A stretch of 64,000 nucleotides of DNA from an uncultured Christensenellaceae bacterium (GCA_910587455.1 CAJULK010000001.1:62001-126000); one strand, 5' to 3'; positions 34,258 to 42,961 are shown, counted from the stretch's first letter. Numbers and translations: made by a program. The notes: generated from the letters alone by a model not told the origin.

Positions 34258-34959
34258 CTACCATTCTATGCTTTCCGCAGGCGTACGCGTCTCGTTGCGC
34301 TCTATCTTTTCGACCTTGCCGCTGCGCATATGTATGACCTTATCCGCCATGGGCGCTATCGCGCTGTTGTGCGTAATCAGCACGACCGTTTTTTTGAATT
34401 CGGTGTTTACGAACTCCAAAAGATTGAGCACCATTTTACCCGTCTTATAGTCGAGCGCGCCCGTAGGTTCGTCGCAAAGCAAAAGCAGCGGATTTTTCGC
34501 CACCGCGCGCGCTATGGCAACACGCTGCTGCTCCCCGCCCGAAAGCTGACTCGGAAAATTCTTCGCTCGGTCTTGAAGCCCGACCGCCGCCAGCGTCTCT
34601 TTGGGATCGAGATGCGCGGGCGCCACGGACGCCGCGAACTCGACGTTTTCGAGCGCGTTGAGATTGGATATCAGATTGTAAAACTGAAAAACAAACCCCA
34701 CCTTTTCGCGCCTGTACAGCGTGAGCTTCTTTTGCGAGTATTCGGTTATGTCATCGCCGTTGACGAACACGTTGCCACCCGTCGCGCTGTCCATGCCGCC
34801 CAAAATATTGAGCACGGTGGACTTGCCCGCGCCCGACGCGCCGAGCACCACTACGAACTCGCCCTCTTCGATATCGAAATCCACACCGCCGAGCGCGGGT
34901 ATCTCGACTTCGCCGAGCTTGTATATCTTGGTCACATTCTTAAATTCGATAAGACTCAT
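34258..34959 (-). CDS. ABC transporter ATP-binding protein, MacB/LolD type
   Basis: A 233-residue ATPase with Walker A 'GASGAGKST', the signature 'LSGGEQQRVAIARA', Walker B 'LLLCDEPTGALD' and an H-loop 'LITHNSAIA'. The 'QFYNLISNLNALENVEF' stretch is typical of the MacB/LolD/FtsE branch that pairs with FtsX-type permeases. It energises the adjacent permease. GGGAGG precedes the start. Confidence 0.95.
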   Translation of the reverse strand: MSLIEFKNVTKIYKLGEVEIPALGGVDFDIEEGEFVVVLGASGAGKSTVLNILGGMDSATGGNVFVNGDDITEYSQKKLTLYRREKVGFVFQFYNLISNLNALENVEFAASVAPAHLDPKETLAAVGLQDRAKNFPSQLSGGEQQRVAIARAVAKNPLLLLCDEPTGALDYKTGKMVLNLLEFVNTEFKKTVVLITHNSAIAPMADKVIHMRSGKVEKIERNETRTPAESIEW

Positions 34960-34989
34960 GCCGCAACCTCCCTCGCGCCGCGCAGTCTT

Positions 34990-35487
34990 TTACGCAAACA
35001 TACGCTCCGTCTTGACTCTGCCGTAATATGCATACCACCTACGTTTAAGCTCTTCCTCGGGCGCAAGAAGCGAAAGCTCGCCGAGAATTTCGCCTACAAG
35101 ATCGGACAGCGCTTTGCGGCTCCCGTCGACTTCTCCGTCCGCATGTTCGCTTGCGCAAACGAAATCGAAATATACCCTGTCGTCGCGCACGAATTCGTCC
35201 AGAACGTTTTTTATTTCCGCGAACTTTTCTTCGTCCGTCATATCGTTGCCGACGACGAGCGCAAGCTCCTTTTTGAGCAAGCCGAGCCGCTCTATGCACA
35301 AAAGACGCACGATCTCGTCCTTGCTCTCGAAATAAACGTACACCGTCGCCTTGGAATAGTTGGCTTCCTTGGCGAGCATGTTCATGTTCATACCGTCATA
35401 ACCGTGCTCCGTAAGCAACCTGTCGGCGACTGCGAGCAACGTCTTTCTGTGATATCTTGCCGCTGCTTCCTTTGTTTCTACGGACAT
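34990..35487 (-). CDS. TetR-family regulator
   Basis: A 165-residue TetR regulator. The N-terminal HTH (residues about 15-60) has 'LAKEANYSKATVYVYFESKDEIV'-type sequence, and the C-terminal ligand domain is short (about 100 residues). It is the first gene of the unit with the MacB-type exporter and probably represses it until an inducer binds. AGGA lies five bases before the ATG, and a consensus promoter precedes it. Confidence 0.9.
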   Translation of the reverse strand: MSVETKEAAARYHRKTLLAVADRLLTEHGYDGMNMNMLAKEANYSKATVYVYFESKDEIVRLLCIERLGLLKKELALVVGNDMTDEEKFAEIKNVLDEFVRDDRVYFDFVCASEHADGEVDGSRKALSDLVGEILGELSLLAPEEELKRRWYAYYGRVKTERMFA

Positions 35488-35520
35488 AATTCCTCGCTCG
35501 CTTTCCGAAAACTTTTATAT

Positions 35521-35549
35521 ATTATATCACCGACCGCAGCCGTTGTCAA
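35521..35549 (-). promoter_or_regulatory. Sigma-A promoter of tetR-exporter operon
   Basis: On the minus strand, TTGACA (35544-35549), a 17-bp spacer and TATAAT (35521-35526) with extended TGA. No obvious palindromic TetR site could be fixed by eye. Confidence 0.8.
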
Positions 35550-35704
35550 CACGCGTTTTCGGTCATTTCGAACGATTTGCATACAAAGACGCGCCGTAAT
35601 CGATACGGCGCGCCTTTGCGAGAAAATCGTATTTTACGCGCTTTAACGCGTTGCGGCATCATGCCGCCGACAATCCCGCCGCACGCAGCGACGCAGAAAG
35701 TTCG

Positions 35705-37249
35705 TTAAGCGCTTATCTGTTTGACCGTCAGCGTCGTATTCACTCCGCCGCCCAGCGTGATGCCCACTGCGAGCAATGCCGACAGCGCCATGTCTATTAC
35801 GTCGCCCGCCGTCAAAGCGATAATAATACTTCCGCTGTAAAGAGAGCTTACGCCGACCGACAAAACCCGCGATATCGACGCCTGCGGTATTGCCGTTCCG
35901 TTTCTGCGCACCGACATCGTGACGGTTGTACCGAGCGCCGCCGACACATTCGAGAAATAATTTATCTCATACACTCCGGTAGTTCCCACCGTAATACTGT
36001 TGGCGGGCGTATAAGCCACGTTCTTCAACGGCATTGTCGCGGGAAGCGGCAGCTGCGTTGTGCCGCCTATCGTCAAGTTGAGCGTCTGCGGCGTTGTATT
36101 GTACAGCCCGCCGTAAGCGTTTAAGTCGGCTGTGCCCGTCGCACCTGTCGCGCCCGTTGCACCTGTTGCACCCGTTGCACCCGTCGCACCTACCGCTCCG
36201 TCGGCTCCCGTAGCTCCCGTCGCGCCTTGGATTCCCTGTACACCTTGCGGACCCGTAGCTCCCGTCGCGCCTGTTGCACCTGTTGCTCCCGTCGCGCCTG
36301 TTGCACCCGTTGCACCCGTCGCACCTACCGCTCCGTCGGCTCCCGTAGCTCCCGTCGCGCCTTGGATTCCCTGTACACCTTGCGGACCCGTAGCTCCCGT
36401 CGCACCTGTTGCACCTGTTGCTCCCGTAGCGCCTACAGCACCGTCGGCTCCCGTTGCGCCCGTTACGCCTTGAATTCCCTGTATACCCTGCGGACCTGTT
36501 GCGCCTGTTGCACCCGTCGCGCCTACAGCACCATCGGCTCCCGTTGCGCCCGTCGCGCCTTGGATTCCCTGTACGCCTTGCGGACCCGTTGCTCCCGTCG
36601 CACCTGTTGCACCCGTAGCGCCTACAGCACCGTCGGCTCCCGTTGCGCCCGTTACGCCTTGGATTCCCTGTACGCCCTGCGGTCCTGTTGCTCCCGTTGC
36701 GCCGGTAGCGCCTACAGCACCGTCGGCTCCCGTAGCACCCGTCGCGCCTTGGATTCCCTGTACGCCCTGCGGTCCTGTTGCACCTGTTGCGCCCGTAGCG
36801 CCTACAGCACCGTCGGCTCCCGTTGCACCCGTTACGCCTTGGATTCCCTGTACGCCTTGCGGACCCGTCGCACCCGTTGCGCCGGTGGCGCCCGTAGCGC
36901 CCTGCACGCCTTGAACACCCTGAACGCCTTGAGGACCCGTTGCGCCGGTTGCGCCTCTTTCTCCGCGAACGCCCTGAATACCCTGTACGCCCTGCGGACC
37001 CGTTGCGCCGGTTGCGCCGTTAAGTCCGGGATAGCCGCGCGGACCTATCGGACCGGGCGCACCTGTCGGTCCCGTCGGACCCGTCGGACCTACGCACGTG
37101 CAAGGACGGGGCGGCTTCGGCGGAGGCGGCGGAAGCGGACAGCAATCGCAGTCACTGTCGTGATCTTTGTTGCAATCGCAGTCGCATTCGTTGTCTCTGT
37201 CGCAAGTGCAGTCGCAGCCGCACGGTCTGTTGAAGAAATTGAAAAACAT
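35705..37249 (-). CDS. Collagen-like exosporium-type protein (BclA-like)
   Basis: A 514-residue protein with three parts. The first 50 residues are a Cys/Asp-rich head (CGCDCTCDRDNECDCDC) and a proline stretch (PLPPPPPKPPRP). Residues about 52-370 are an uninterrupted Gly-X-Y collagen repeat, mostly GAT, GPQ, GVQ and GIQ triplets. The last 140 residues are a BclA-type C-terminal domain ('LNAYGGLYNTTPQTLNL' to 'TTLTVKQISA') that trimerises in the Bacillus exosporium. There is no signal peptide, as in spore-surface collagens made in the mother cell. AAGGAGG supports the start. The adjacent glycosyltransferase may decorate its Thr-rich triplets. Confidence 0.92.
   Translation of the reverse strand: MFFNFFNRPCGCDCTCDRDNECDCDCNKDHDSDCDCCPLPPPPPKPPRPCTCVGPTGPTGPTGAPGPIGPRGYPGLNGATGATGPQGVQGIQGVRGERGATGATGPQGVQGVQGVQGATGATGATGATGPQGVQGIQGVTGATGADGAVGATGATGATGPQGVQGIQGATGATGADGAVGATGATGATGPQGVQGIQGVTGATGADGAVGATGATGATGATGPQGVQGIQGATGATGADGAVGATGATGATGPQGIQGIQGVTGATGADGAVGATGATGATGATGATGPQGVQGIQGATGATGADGAVGATGATGATGATGATGATGATGATGPQGVQGIQGATGATGADGAVGATGATGATGATGATGATGTADLNAYGGLYNTTPQTLNLTIGGTTQLPLPATMPLKNVAYTPANSITVGTTGVYEINYFSNVSAALGTTVTMSVRRNGTAIPQASISRVLSVGVSSLYSGSIIIALTAGDVIDMALSALLAVGITLGGGVNTTLTVKQISA
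36130..37080. repeat. Tandem DNA repeats encoding Gly-X-Y triplets
   Basis: A 9-bp basic unit is organised into a higher-order unit of about 90-99 bp (30-33 residues), with one 135-bp spacing. The landmark TTGGATTCCCTGTACGCC and its variants recur about seven times. Such an array can expand or contract in multiples of nine bases without breaking the frame. Confidence 0.85.
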
Positions 37250-37265
37250 AAAGACCTCCTTTTGT

Positions 37266-38339
37266 TTAATAACCTAAGCTCTCGAAGTACGCCTGATTGG
37301 CGATGACGCTCGGATGGTCGGGACGCAGCTTGCGCGCACGGCAGTGATGGCGATATGCCGCACCGAGCTTTCCCAATCTGTCGTAGCATACCGTAAGCCA
37401 GACATGCGGCAAAAATCCGTAATAATCGGCATTGACGAACGCGCCCGATTCGAGATCGGGTTTGGACTTGGTTGCCAGCCCGAACCAATATGCGGCGCGC
37501 GAATAGTCCGACTCCGCAAGCAGCAGCAAACCTATTTCGCAACACGCCTCGCCCGTAGGCAGCCCGTATCGGAAACTTTCGAACAACGGCGAATATGCCC
37601 GAGAATCTTCGCCGAGCCGCCGATAACAGCGCGACAGCATAATGCACGCGTCTATTTTATTCACATAAAACCCGTTCTGTTCGGACAGGAAATCGGCAAA
37701 CGTGTCCGCCGCCGCGCGAACCTCTCCGTTGCGGAACAGTTCGCGTGCAAAATAGTATTTTTCGCGCGGATCCAATGCCGCGCCCTCTTTGAGCATTTTT
37801 TTGTAGATCTCGAGGTTGCGCGTTCCCGATTCGCGGCCGCGAGGTTTGGCGTGAACTATTTCGTACTGCGCGCGCTTTATCTTGCCGTGCAGAACGACCG
37901 CTTCGTGCACTCTGCCCCGCCAAAAATAATCGGGACGGTTTTTGACGATCCGCTCGCGGTAATACGAGAATACGGGTTTTCCCGACGGATCGCGCTCGAG
38001 CACATACGGCAGCATAACCACGTCCACGGCGGGATCGACAGAGCGCATTAACCGCGCAATGCCGCGCGCCGATTCGGGCGGCACGACGTCGTCCGCGTCA
38101 AGCCACATCCAATAGTCGCACGTCGTTTTGGAAACGGCATAATTTCGCGCCGCCGAAAAATCGTCCGTCCAATCAAACGAATATACTCTGTCCGCAAGAG
38201 CTTGCGCTTTGTCGCGCGTGCCATCCGAAGAACCCGTATCTACTATAATTATTTCGTCGGCAAAAGCTCGCGCGTTTTCGAGCGCACGGCATATAACATC
38301 CTCTTCGTTTTTGACTATCATGAACAGACTGAGCGTCAT
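37266..38339 (-). CDS. Family 2 glycosyltransferase with C-terminal TPR region
   Basis: A 357-residue protein. Residues 1-200 form a GT-A fold: 'LSLFMIVKNEEDVICRALEN' at the start, 'IIIVDTGSSDGT' for nucleotide-sugar binding, and the DxD-type 'MWLDADDVV'. The C-terminal 150 residues are helical TPR-like repeats. This SunS/'TPR domain glycosyltransferase' type acts on proteins and often sits by collagen-like spore surface genes. The start lies 16 bases upstream of nothing else, and its end is 16 bases from the collagen start, so both genes are probably one transcript with the transferase first. GGAG supports the ATG. Confidence 0.9.
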   Translation of the reverse strand: MTLSLFMIVKNEEDVICRALENARAFADEIIIVDTGSSDGTRDKAQALADRVYSFDWTDDFSAARNYAVSKTTCDYWMWLDADDVVPPESARGIARLMRSVDPAVDVVMLPYVLERDPSGKPVFSYYRERIVKNRPDYFWRGRVHEAVVLHGKIKRAQYEIVHAKPRGRESGTRNLEIYKKMLKEGAALDPREKYYFARELFRNGEVRAAADTFADFLSEQNGFYVNKIDACIMLSRCYRRLGEDSRAYSPLFESFRYGLPTGEACCEIGLLLLAESDYSRAAYWFGLATKSKPDLESGAFVNADYYGFLPHVWLTVCYDRLGKLGAAYRHHCRARKLRPDHPSVIANQAYFESLGY

Positions 38340-38548
38340 ATCGTTCTCCGCAAACTTGGTCTATTCCATGATATGACGGTCGAAGCCCCATCGTGCGATT
38401 ATAATAAAAATTAACCGCGAGCGGACTTGCGGCGGTAAATTCGGTACGACGATGTTCTATCCGTCATGCTCGCGTATCTACGCGATCCGAACGATTTTTC
38501 GAATAAAAATCCGTCTGCGAACGCCGTGCCGCGCGGTATTTACCGCAT
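38340..38548. other. Intergenic stretch without a gene
   Basis: About 210 bases between the glycosyltransferase start and the gpmI terminator. A TATAAT lies on the minus strand near 38398-38403 without a good -35 box, and may be a promoter for the glycosyltransferase. GCGGTAAAT and ATTTACCGC arms about 100 bp apart form a weak inverted repeat. Nothing else is identifiable. Confidence 0.4.
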
Positions 38549-38586
38549 AAAAAATCACCGCGCAGAAGTCTGCACGGTGATTTTTT
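38549..38586 (-). terminator. Terminator after gpmI
   Basis: A perfect 12-bp outer stem (AAAAAATCACCG / CGGTGATTTTTT) with an inner GCAGA/TCTGC stem, just beyond the gpmI stop. Confidence 0.88.
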
Positions 38587-38595
38587 GTTTTTAGC

Positions 38596-40110
38596 TTACT
38601 TTTCTATTATGCTCTCGCCCGTCATTTCGGCAGGTTTTTCCAAACCCATGATGTCGAGCAGCGTCGGCGCGACGTCGCAAAGCGCTTTGCCCGATTTGAG
38701 TTTTTTGCCTACGTATTTATCGCCGGCAACTACGAGCGGAACGAGGTTGGTCGTATGCGAAGTGCAAGGCGAACCGCCGTCGAACATCATTACTTCGGCA
38801 TTGCCGTGGTCGGCGGTGACTATCGCAGTGCCGCCTGTTTTCCAAACCGCTTCGACCACCTTTTTGAGGCATTCGTCCACCGCTTCGACCGCTTTGACCG
38901 CCGCGTTCATAACGCCCGTATGCCCTACCATGTCGCAGTTTGCGAAGTTGAGTATAAGCACGTCCTTGCCGCTCTCGATCTGTTCGACCGCTTTGTCCGC
39001 CACCTCGTACGCGCTCATTTCGGGCTGAAGATCGTACGTCGCCACTTTGGGGCTTGCCACGAGCACGCGTTCTTCGCCGTCGTTGGGTTTTTCGACGCCT
39101 CCGTTAAAGAAAAACGTGACGTGTGCGTACTTTTCGGTTTCCGCCACGCGCGCCTGCGTTTTACCGAGACTCGCGAGATATTCGCCGAGCGTATTCTTTA
39201 AGTGCCGCGGAGGGAACGCCGTCTCTATGTTTTTAAGCGTAACGTCGTACTGCGTCATACCGACATACGTCACTTTTTTGTATCCGCCCATGCGCTCGAA
39301 ACAATCGAACTCGGGCTCGGTTATAGCGCGCGAGATCTGTCGCGCGCGGTCGGCACGGAAGTTGTAGAATATGACTGCGTCGCCCGTATTGACTCCGGCA
39401 TAGTCGCCTATAACGACGGGCTCGACAAACTCGTCCATAGTGCCCGCCGCGTAACTCGACGCAATCGCCGTATCGGGCGTGCTGAACTTTTTGCCCGCGC
39501 CCGCGAACACGGCGTTATAACCGCGCGCTACGCGCTCCCAACGGTTGTCCCTGTCCATATAATAATATCTGCCTACTATCGTCGCGATCTTGCCCACGCC
39601 GATCTCCGCCATCTTATCTTCGAGTTCGTTTATAAAGCTCTTGCCCGAATCGGGCGGAACGTCTCTTCCGTCGGTTATGCAGTGAACGTACACCTTTTCC
39701 ACACCGCGCTTTTTAGCGAGCGCGAGCAGAGCGTACAAATGCGTGTTCATGCTGTGCACGCCGCCGTTGCTCAAAAGTCCGACAAGGTGAAGCGCCGAAC
39801 CGTTGACTTTGACAGCGTCGATCGCCGCGGCGAACGCGGGATTGCCGTCGAACGTGCCGTTCTTGACGGCGTCGTCTATCGTGGTAATGTCCTGATACAC
39901 GACCCTGCCCGCGCCGAGGTTGAGATGCCCGACCTCGCTGTTGCCCATCTGACCTTCGGGAAGCCCTACGGCATATCCCGACGCGTTGATGAGCGTGTTT
40001 GGGTACTTTTTCATTATGGAATCGAAAAACGGTGTTTTCGCTTTTTTGATCGCGTTACCGTAATCATCGGGGTTGACCCCGAATCCGTCGAGAATTATCA
40101 ATGCGTTCAT
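38596..40110 (-). CDS. gpmI: 2,3-bisphosphoglycerate-independent phosphoglycerate mutase
   Basis: A 504-residue metal-dependent enzyme of glycolysis that interconverts 3- and 2-phosphoglycerate through a phosphoserine. It has the metal ligands of the 'LIILDGFGVN' N-terminus, the nucleophile Ser in 'QMGNSEVGHLNLGAGR' near residue 62, and the C-terminal 'VTADHGNAEVM'. This enzyme is Mn-dependent and pH-sensitive in spore formers, where it helps preserve 3-PGA in the spore. It is cotranscribed with tpiA upstream. Confidence 0.97.
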   Translation of the reverse strand: MNALIILDGFGVNPDDYGNAIKKAKTPFFDSIMKKYPNTLINASGYAVGLPEGQMGNSEVGHLNLGAGRVVYQDITTIDDAVKNGTFDGNPAFAAAIDAVKVNGSALHLVGLLSNGGVHSMNTHLYALLALAKKRGVEKVYVHCITDGRDVPPDSGKSFINELEDKMAEIGVGKIATIVGRYYYMDRDNRWERVARGYNAVFAGAGKKFSTPDTAIASSYAAGTMDEFVEPVVIGDYAGVNTGDAVIFYNFRADRARQISRAITEPEFDCFERMGGYKKVTYVGMTQYDVTLKNIETAFPPRHLKNTLGEYLASLGKTQARVAETEKYAHVTFFFNGGVEKPNDGEERVLVASPKVATYDLQPEMSAYEVADKAVEQIESGKDVLILNFANCDMVGHTGVMNAAVKAVEAVDECLKKVVEAVWKTGGTAIVTADHGNAEVMMFDGGSPCTSHTTNLVPLVVAGDKYVGKKLKSGKALCDVAPTLLDIMGLEKPAEMTGESIIEK

Positions 40111-40154
40111 ATATTCACCTTCCGAAATTCAAACTCTGTCTTTGGTATTTTATT

Positions 40155-40907
40155 CTATTCCGCGGCATTGACTATATATGCAAAATCGTCCGCTTTAAGG
40201 CTCGCTCCGCCAATAAGCCCGCCGTCGATCTCGGGCTGCGCCATGAGCCCGTCTACGTTTTTGGCGTTCATGCTGCCGCCGTACTGTATGCGCATGCCGT
40301 CCGCGACCGCCGCGCCGTAAAGCTCTTTCACGACCGAACGGATATAGCCTATCGTTTCGTTCGCCTGCGCGTCGGTAGCGGTTTTGCCCGTACCGATCGC
40401 CCAGACCGGCTCGTACGCTATTACCGTTTTCGCCGCGTCCGCAGCCGATATCCCCTCAAACGCGCCGACGACCTGCGTTCTGCACACCTCTTCGGTTTTT
40501 CCGCCCTCGCGCTCGGCGAGCATTTCGCCCACGCAGAGAATAGGTTTGAGCCCGTTTGCGAGCGCCTGCACGAGCCGCATGTTAACCGTCTTATCCGTCT
40601 CGCCGAAATACTGACGGCGTTCGCTGTGCCCGATTATAACGTACGTCGCGCCCGCTTCTTTGAGCATCGCCGCGCTTATCTCGGCGGTAAAAGCACCGCT
40701 GTCCGCCCACGCCACGTTCTGCGCGCCCACGGCGACACATGAACCTTTGGTAAGCTCCGCGACCGCGGCTATATCGGTGAACGGCACGCAAACTACCACG
40801 TCGCACTTGGCGTTCTTAACTTTGGGAAGAAGCGCGGTAACGAGCTCGCGGCTTTCCGCAACCGTTTTGTTCATCTTCCAATTGCCTGCAATTATAGGTT
40901 TTCTCAT
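40155..40907 (-). CDS. tpiA: Triosephosphate isomerase
   Basis: A 250-residue TIM barrel enzyme that interconverts dihydroxyacetone phosphate and glyceraldehyde 3-phosphate. Catalytic residues are visible: Lys in 'AGNWKMNKT', His in 'VIIGHSERRQ', and Glu in 'AYEPVWAIGTGKTAT'. AAAGGAG precedes the ATG. It lies between rlmB and gpmI without pgk or gap, which must be elsewhere. Confidence 0.97.
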   Translation of the reverse strand: MRKPIIAGNWKMNKTVAESRELVTALLPKVKNAKCDVVVCVPFTDIAAVAELTKGSCVAVGAQNVAWADSGAFTAEISAAMLKEAGATYVIIGHSERRQYFGETDKTVNMRLVQALANGLKPILCVGEMLAEREGGKTEEVCRTQVVGAFEGISAADAAKTVIAYEPVWAIGTGKTATDAQANETIGYIRSVVKELYGAAVADGMRIQYGGSMNAKNVDGLMAQPEIDGGLIGGASLKADDFAYIVNAAE

Positions 40908-40918
40908 GGTTCTCTCCT

Positions 40919-41683
40919 TTATACTTTATGTGCGTAAGCACATTCGAGTCTGCGGTAAATGCCGAGCGCCGCGGCGACGCCGGCGTTGAGCGAGTTTATT
41001 TTTCCGCGCATGGGCAGCGACAGAATACCGTCGCACAGCTCGCGCGTAAGTTTGGAAACTCCCTTGCCCTCCGCTCCGACCACGAGCGCGACGGCGCCCG
41101 AAAGATCGGTCTTATATATATCCTCGCCGCAAGCGTCGAGCGCATACACCCACACGTTGCGTTTTTTGAGCGAGCGTATCGCGTCGTTTATGTTTGTGAC
41201 GCGCGCCACTTTTACGTACTCTGCCGCGCCTTCCGCGACCTTTACTACAGTATCGTTTACGGGCACGCTGCGGTTTTTGCCTATGATAACGCCGTGAACT
41301 CCACCGCACTCGCACGAGCGAAGTATGCTGCCGAGATTATGCGGATCTTCCATGCCGTCGAGCACGACTATAAACGGCGGTTCGTTTCGGTCTTGCGCTG
41401 TTTGGAGAATGTCCTCTATCTCCGAATACGCAAAGTCGGTACAGTGTCCGATACAGCCCTGATGGCTCGCGCCGTCCGACGCGCGGTCGAGCGCGCTCTT
41501 ATCGCAAAACCGCACGGGCACGCCCGCACGCTTTGCTCGCGCGAGAATGTCGTCTATGCGGTTGTCGTGCGCTCCGCCCGACAACAGTTCGATGCGGTTG
41601 AACCCGCCGCCGTTTTTAAGCCGTTCGAGAACGGCGTTTTTACCGAAAATTTTAATATCGTAAGCCTCGAAAAGTTTGGGCAA
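40919..41683 (-). CDS. rlmB: 23S rRNA (guanosine-2'-O-)-methyltransferase RlmB
   Basis: A SpoU/TrmH-family enzyme with an N-terminal substrate-binding domain and the knotted methyltransferase domain. Motif 1 is 'LDGMEDPHNLGSILRSCE', motif 2 'LVVGAEGKGVSKL', and motif 3 'LPMRGKINSLNAGVAAALG'. It methylates the peptidyl-transferase loop of 23S rRNA. The family normally starts at 'MKIFGKNAVLE'; here that position is an isoleucine codon, ATT (41654-41656), with GAGG eight bases upstream. TTG codons at 41683 and 41722 are alternatives with no good Shine-Dalgarno, so the true start is uncertain. Confidence 0.9.
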   Translation of the reverse strand: MPKLFEAYDIKIFGKNAVLERLKNGGGFNRIELLSGGAHDNRIDDILARAKRAGVPVRFCDKSALDRASDGASHQGCIGHCTDFAYSEIEDILQTAQDRNEPPFIVVLDGMEDPHNLGSILRSCECGGVHGVIIGKNRSVPVNDTVVKVAEGAAEYVKVARVTNINDAIRSLKKRNVWVYALDACGEDIYKTDLSGAVALVVGAEGKGVSKLTRELCDGILSLPMRGKINSLNAGVAAALGIYRRLECAYAHKV

Positions 41684-41693
41684 AACTGCGCCG

Positions 41694-42434
41694 TTAACGT
41701 TTTTTTGTTTTGCCGCCCGCAAAAAGCGAATCGCGCGTCTTTTTTACCTCGTCGGCTTTGCCGCACGACTTCTTGCCCTCGGGGCACGCGCCGCGCACGC
41801 ACCCGGGTCCGCAATCGCGGAACAGATTGGGCGCGACCTTGGCGACCTCGCCGAACATGAGCCACGCCACGTTGCGTATCTCCCACTGCGCGCGGTTGCA
41901 GCAGCGCAGTTCGAAAAAGTGCATAAGCTCGCGCGCGTTCATAGTAACTATCATTTTGGTTTCGCAGGCGTTGGGAAGTATAAACCGCGCGTCCTCGTTG
42001 GATTTCTCGCCGTGCCCGAGCGCAGCCTGCCAATCCCTGTACCAATCCATTATCGTATCCATCTGTCCTACAAACCGCGCTACCGCCGCTTCGCCGAGCT
42101 CTTCGATCGCCGGCGGCACGACGTAGTTGAACGAATCCTCGGACACATAGCGCTGCGACCGCACCGAAAACGACGCTATGCGGTGACGCGTTATCTGCGC
42201 GAGAAGCGCGCGCGAAACACCCTCTATCGAAAACGTAAACGAAGCGTGCTCTATGGGCGACAGATGCCCCATATCGGTAAGCCGTGCGATAAACGTGGAG
42301 TTGTCGCTCGCCATGATGTTGTCGGTAAGATCGTCGAGATCTCTGTCCGAATAGCACAGTTTGGCTGCGAGAGCGACCGTCGCTTCGGGGTCTGCCGTGT
42401 AGCGTATGAGTTTTACTTTTGGTGATACTTTCAT
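41694..42434 (-). CDS. thyX: Flavin-dependent thymidylate synthase
   Basis: A 246-residue ThyX, which makes dTMP with FAD and methylenetetrahydrofolate and releases tetrahydrofolate. The signature RHRxxS region reads 'ITRHRIASFSVRSQRY' near residue 83, and 'RLTDMGHLSPIEHASFTF' is a second conserved block. Its C-terminus (after residue 205) is an unusual Cys-rich segment, CGPGCVRGACPEGKKSC, ending in basic residues; members often have a related 'C...C' tail. No thyA is visible in this window, so ThyX may be the only route. Confidence 0.95.
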   Translation of the reverse strand: MKVSPKVKLIRYTADPEATVALAAKLCYSDRDLDDLTDNIMASDNSTFIARLTDMGHLSPIEHASFTFSIEGVSRALLAQITRHRIASFSVRSQRYVSEDSFNYVVPPAIEELGEAAVARFVGQMDTIMDWYRDWQAALGHGEKSNEDARFILPNACETKMIVTMNARELMHFFELRCCNRAQWEIRNVAWLMFGEVAKVAPNLFRDCGPGCVRGACPEGKKSCGKADEVKKTRDSLFAGGKTKKR

Positions 42435-42460
42435 TGTGTTATCCTTTGGTGTATTTCGCG

Positions 42461-42484
42461 CCCCGCGCGAAGCGGGCTTTTTTT
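42461..42484 (+). terminator. Plus-strand terminator-like hairpin between thyX and mrnC
   Basis: CCCGC-GCGAA-GCGGG is followed by CTTTTTTT. The U-run is on the plus strand, although both neighbours are on the minus strand, so it would stop antisense transcription. Confidence 0.5.
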
Positions 42485-42512
42485 GCTTATATATAAAGAA
42501 AGAGCATACGGG

Positions 42513-42926
42513 CTATTCGCGTTCGCCGACCTCGGGCAATCCCGCCGCCGCGGCGCACAGCTCCAATATTTGTTCGAGCCTATCCGCTTCGACAGAAAGA
42601 TCGAGATACCCGATCACCGCTTCGAGCGCCGTCGCCTTGTGATAATCGACCGAAGTCGCCGTTTTTGCACGGGAATGAAGGTGCGCGTTTTTCGCCCGAC
42701 GCGCTATCTCGCTTTCGGCTTGGGTGAGCTTACCGCCCGTGACGAGCGCGTCGAACACCGCCGACTGCGCCTTTGCGTTGACATATTTGGTGCACTCGGT
42801 GTGGAGCGTTCCCGATATGCCGTCCGAATCGGACACGACTCGCCGTCTTACGTAAAGCGTATAAACGGCGTCGCCTATAAACGCCAGACTTGCGGGCGGA
42901 AGCATTTCGACACGGTTTTTATCCAC
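42513..42926 (-). CDS. mrnC: Mini-ribonuclease 3 (MrnC)
   Basis: A 137-residue MrnC, an RNase III-like enzyme lacking the dsRNA-binding domain that matures 23S rRNA ends. The conserved lines are 'PASLAFIGDAVYTLYVRRRV' and 'AQSAVFDALVTGGKLTQAESEIARRAKN', with the Asp/Glu metal residues inside, and 'KATALEAVIGYLDL'. The start is chosen as the GTG at 42926, which gives MDKNRVEMLPPASL and lies six bases after a TATAAT with no Shine-Dalgarno. ATGs further upstream lie inside the promoter. Confidence 0.92.
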   Translation of the reverse strand: MDKNRVEMLPPASLAFIGDAVYTLYVRRRVVSDSDGISGTLHTECTKYVNAKAQSAVFDALVTGGKLTQAESEIARRAKNAHLHSRAKTATSVDYHKATALEAVIGYLDLSVEADRLEQILELCAAAAGLPEVGERE

Positions 42927-42932
42927 GTTAAT

Positions 42933-42961
42933 ATTATACATTTCGAACATAAAGAAGTCAA
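42933..42961 (-). promoter_or_regulatory. Promoter of mrnC, leaderless geometry
   Basis: On the minus strand, TTGACT (42956-42961), a 17-bp spacer, TATAAT (42933-42938), then ATTAAC and the GTG start. Confidence 0.75.

Noticed and set aside
36130..37080. Regular repeats that could be mistaken for a CRISPR array
   Set aside because: The repeats code in frame for Gly-X-Y triplets, have no unique spacers of constant size and lie inside an intact protein gene.
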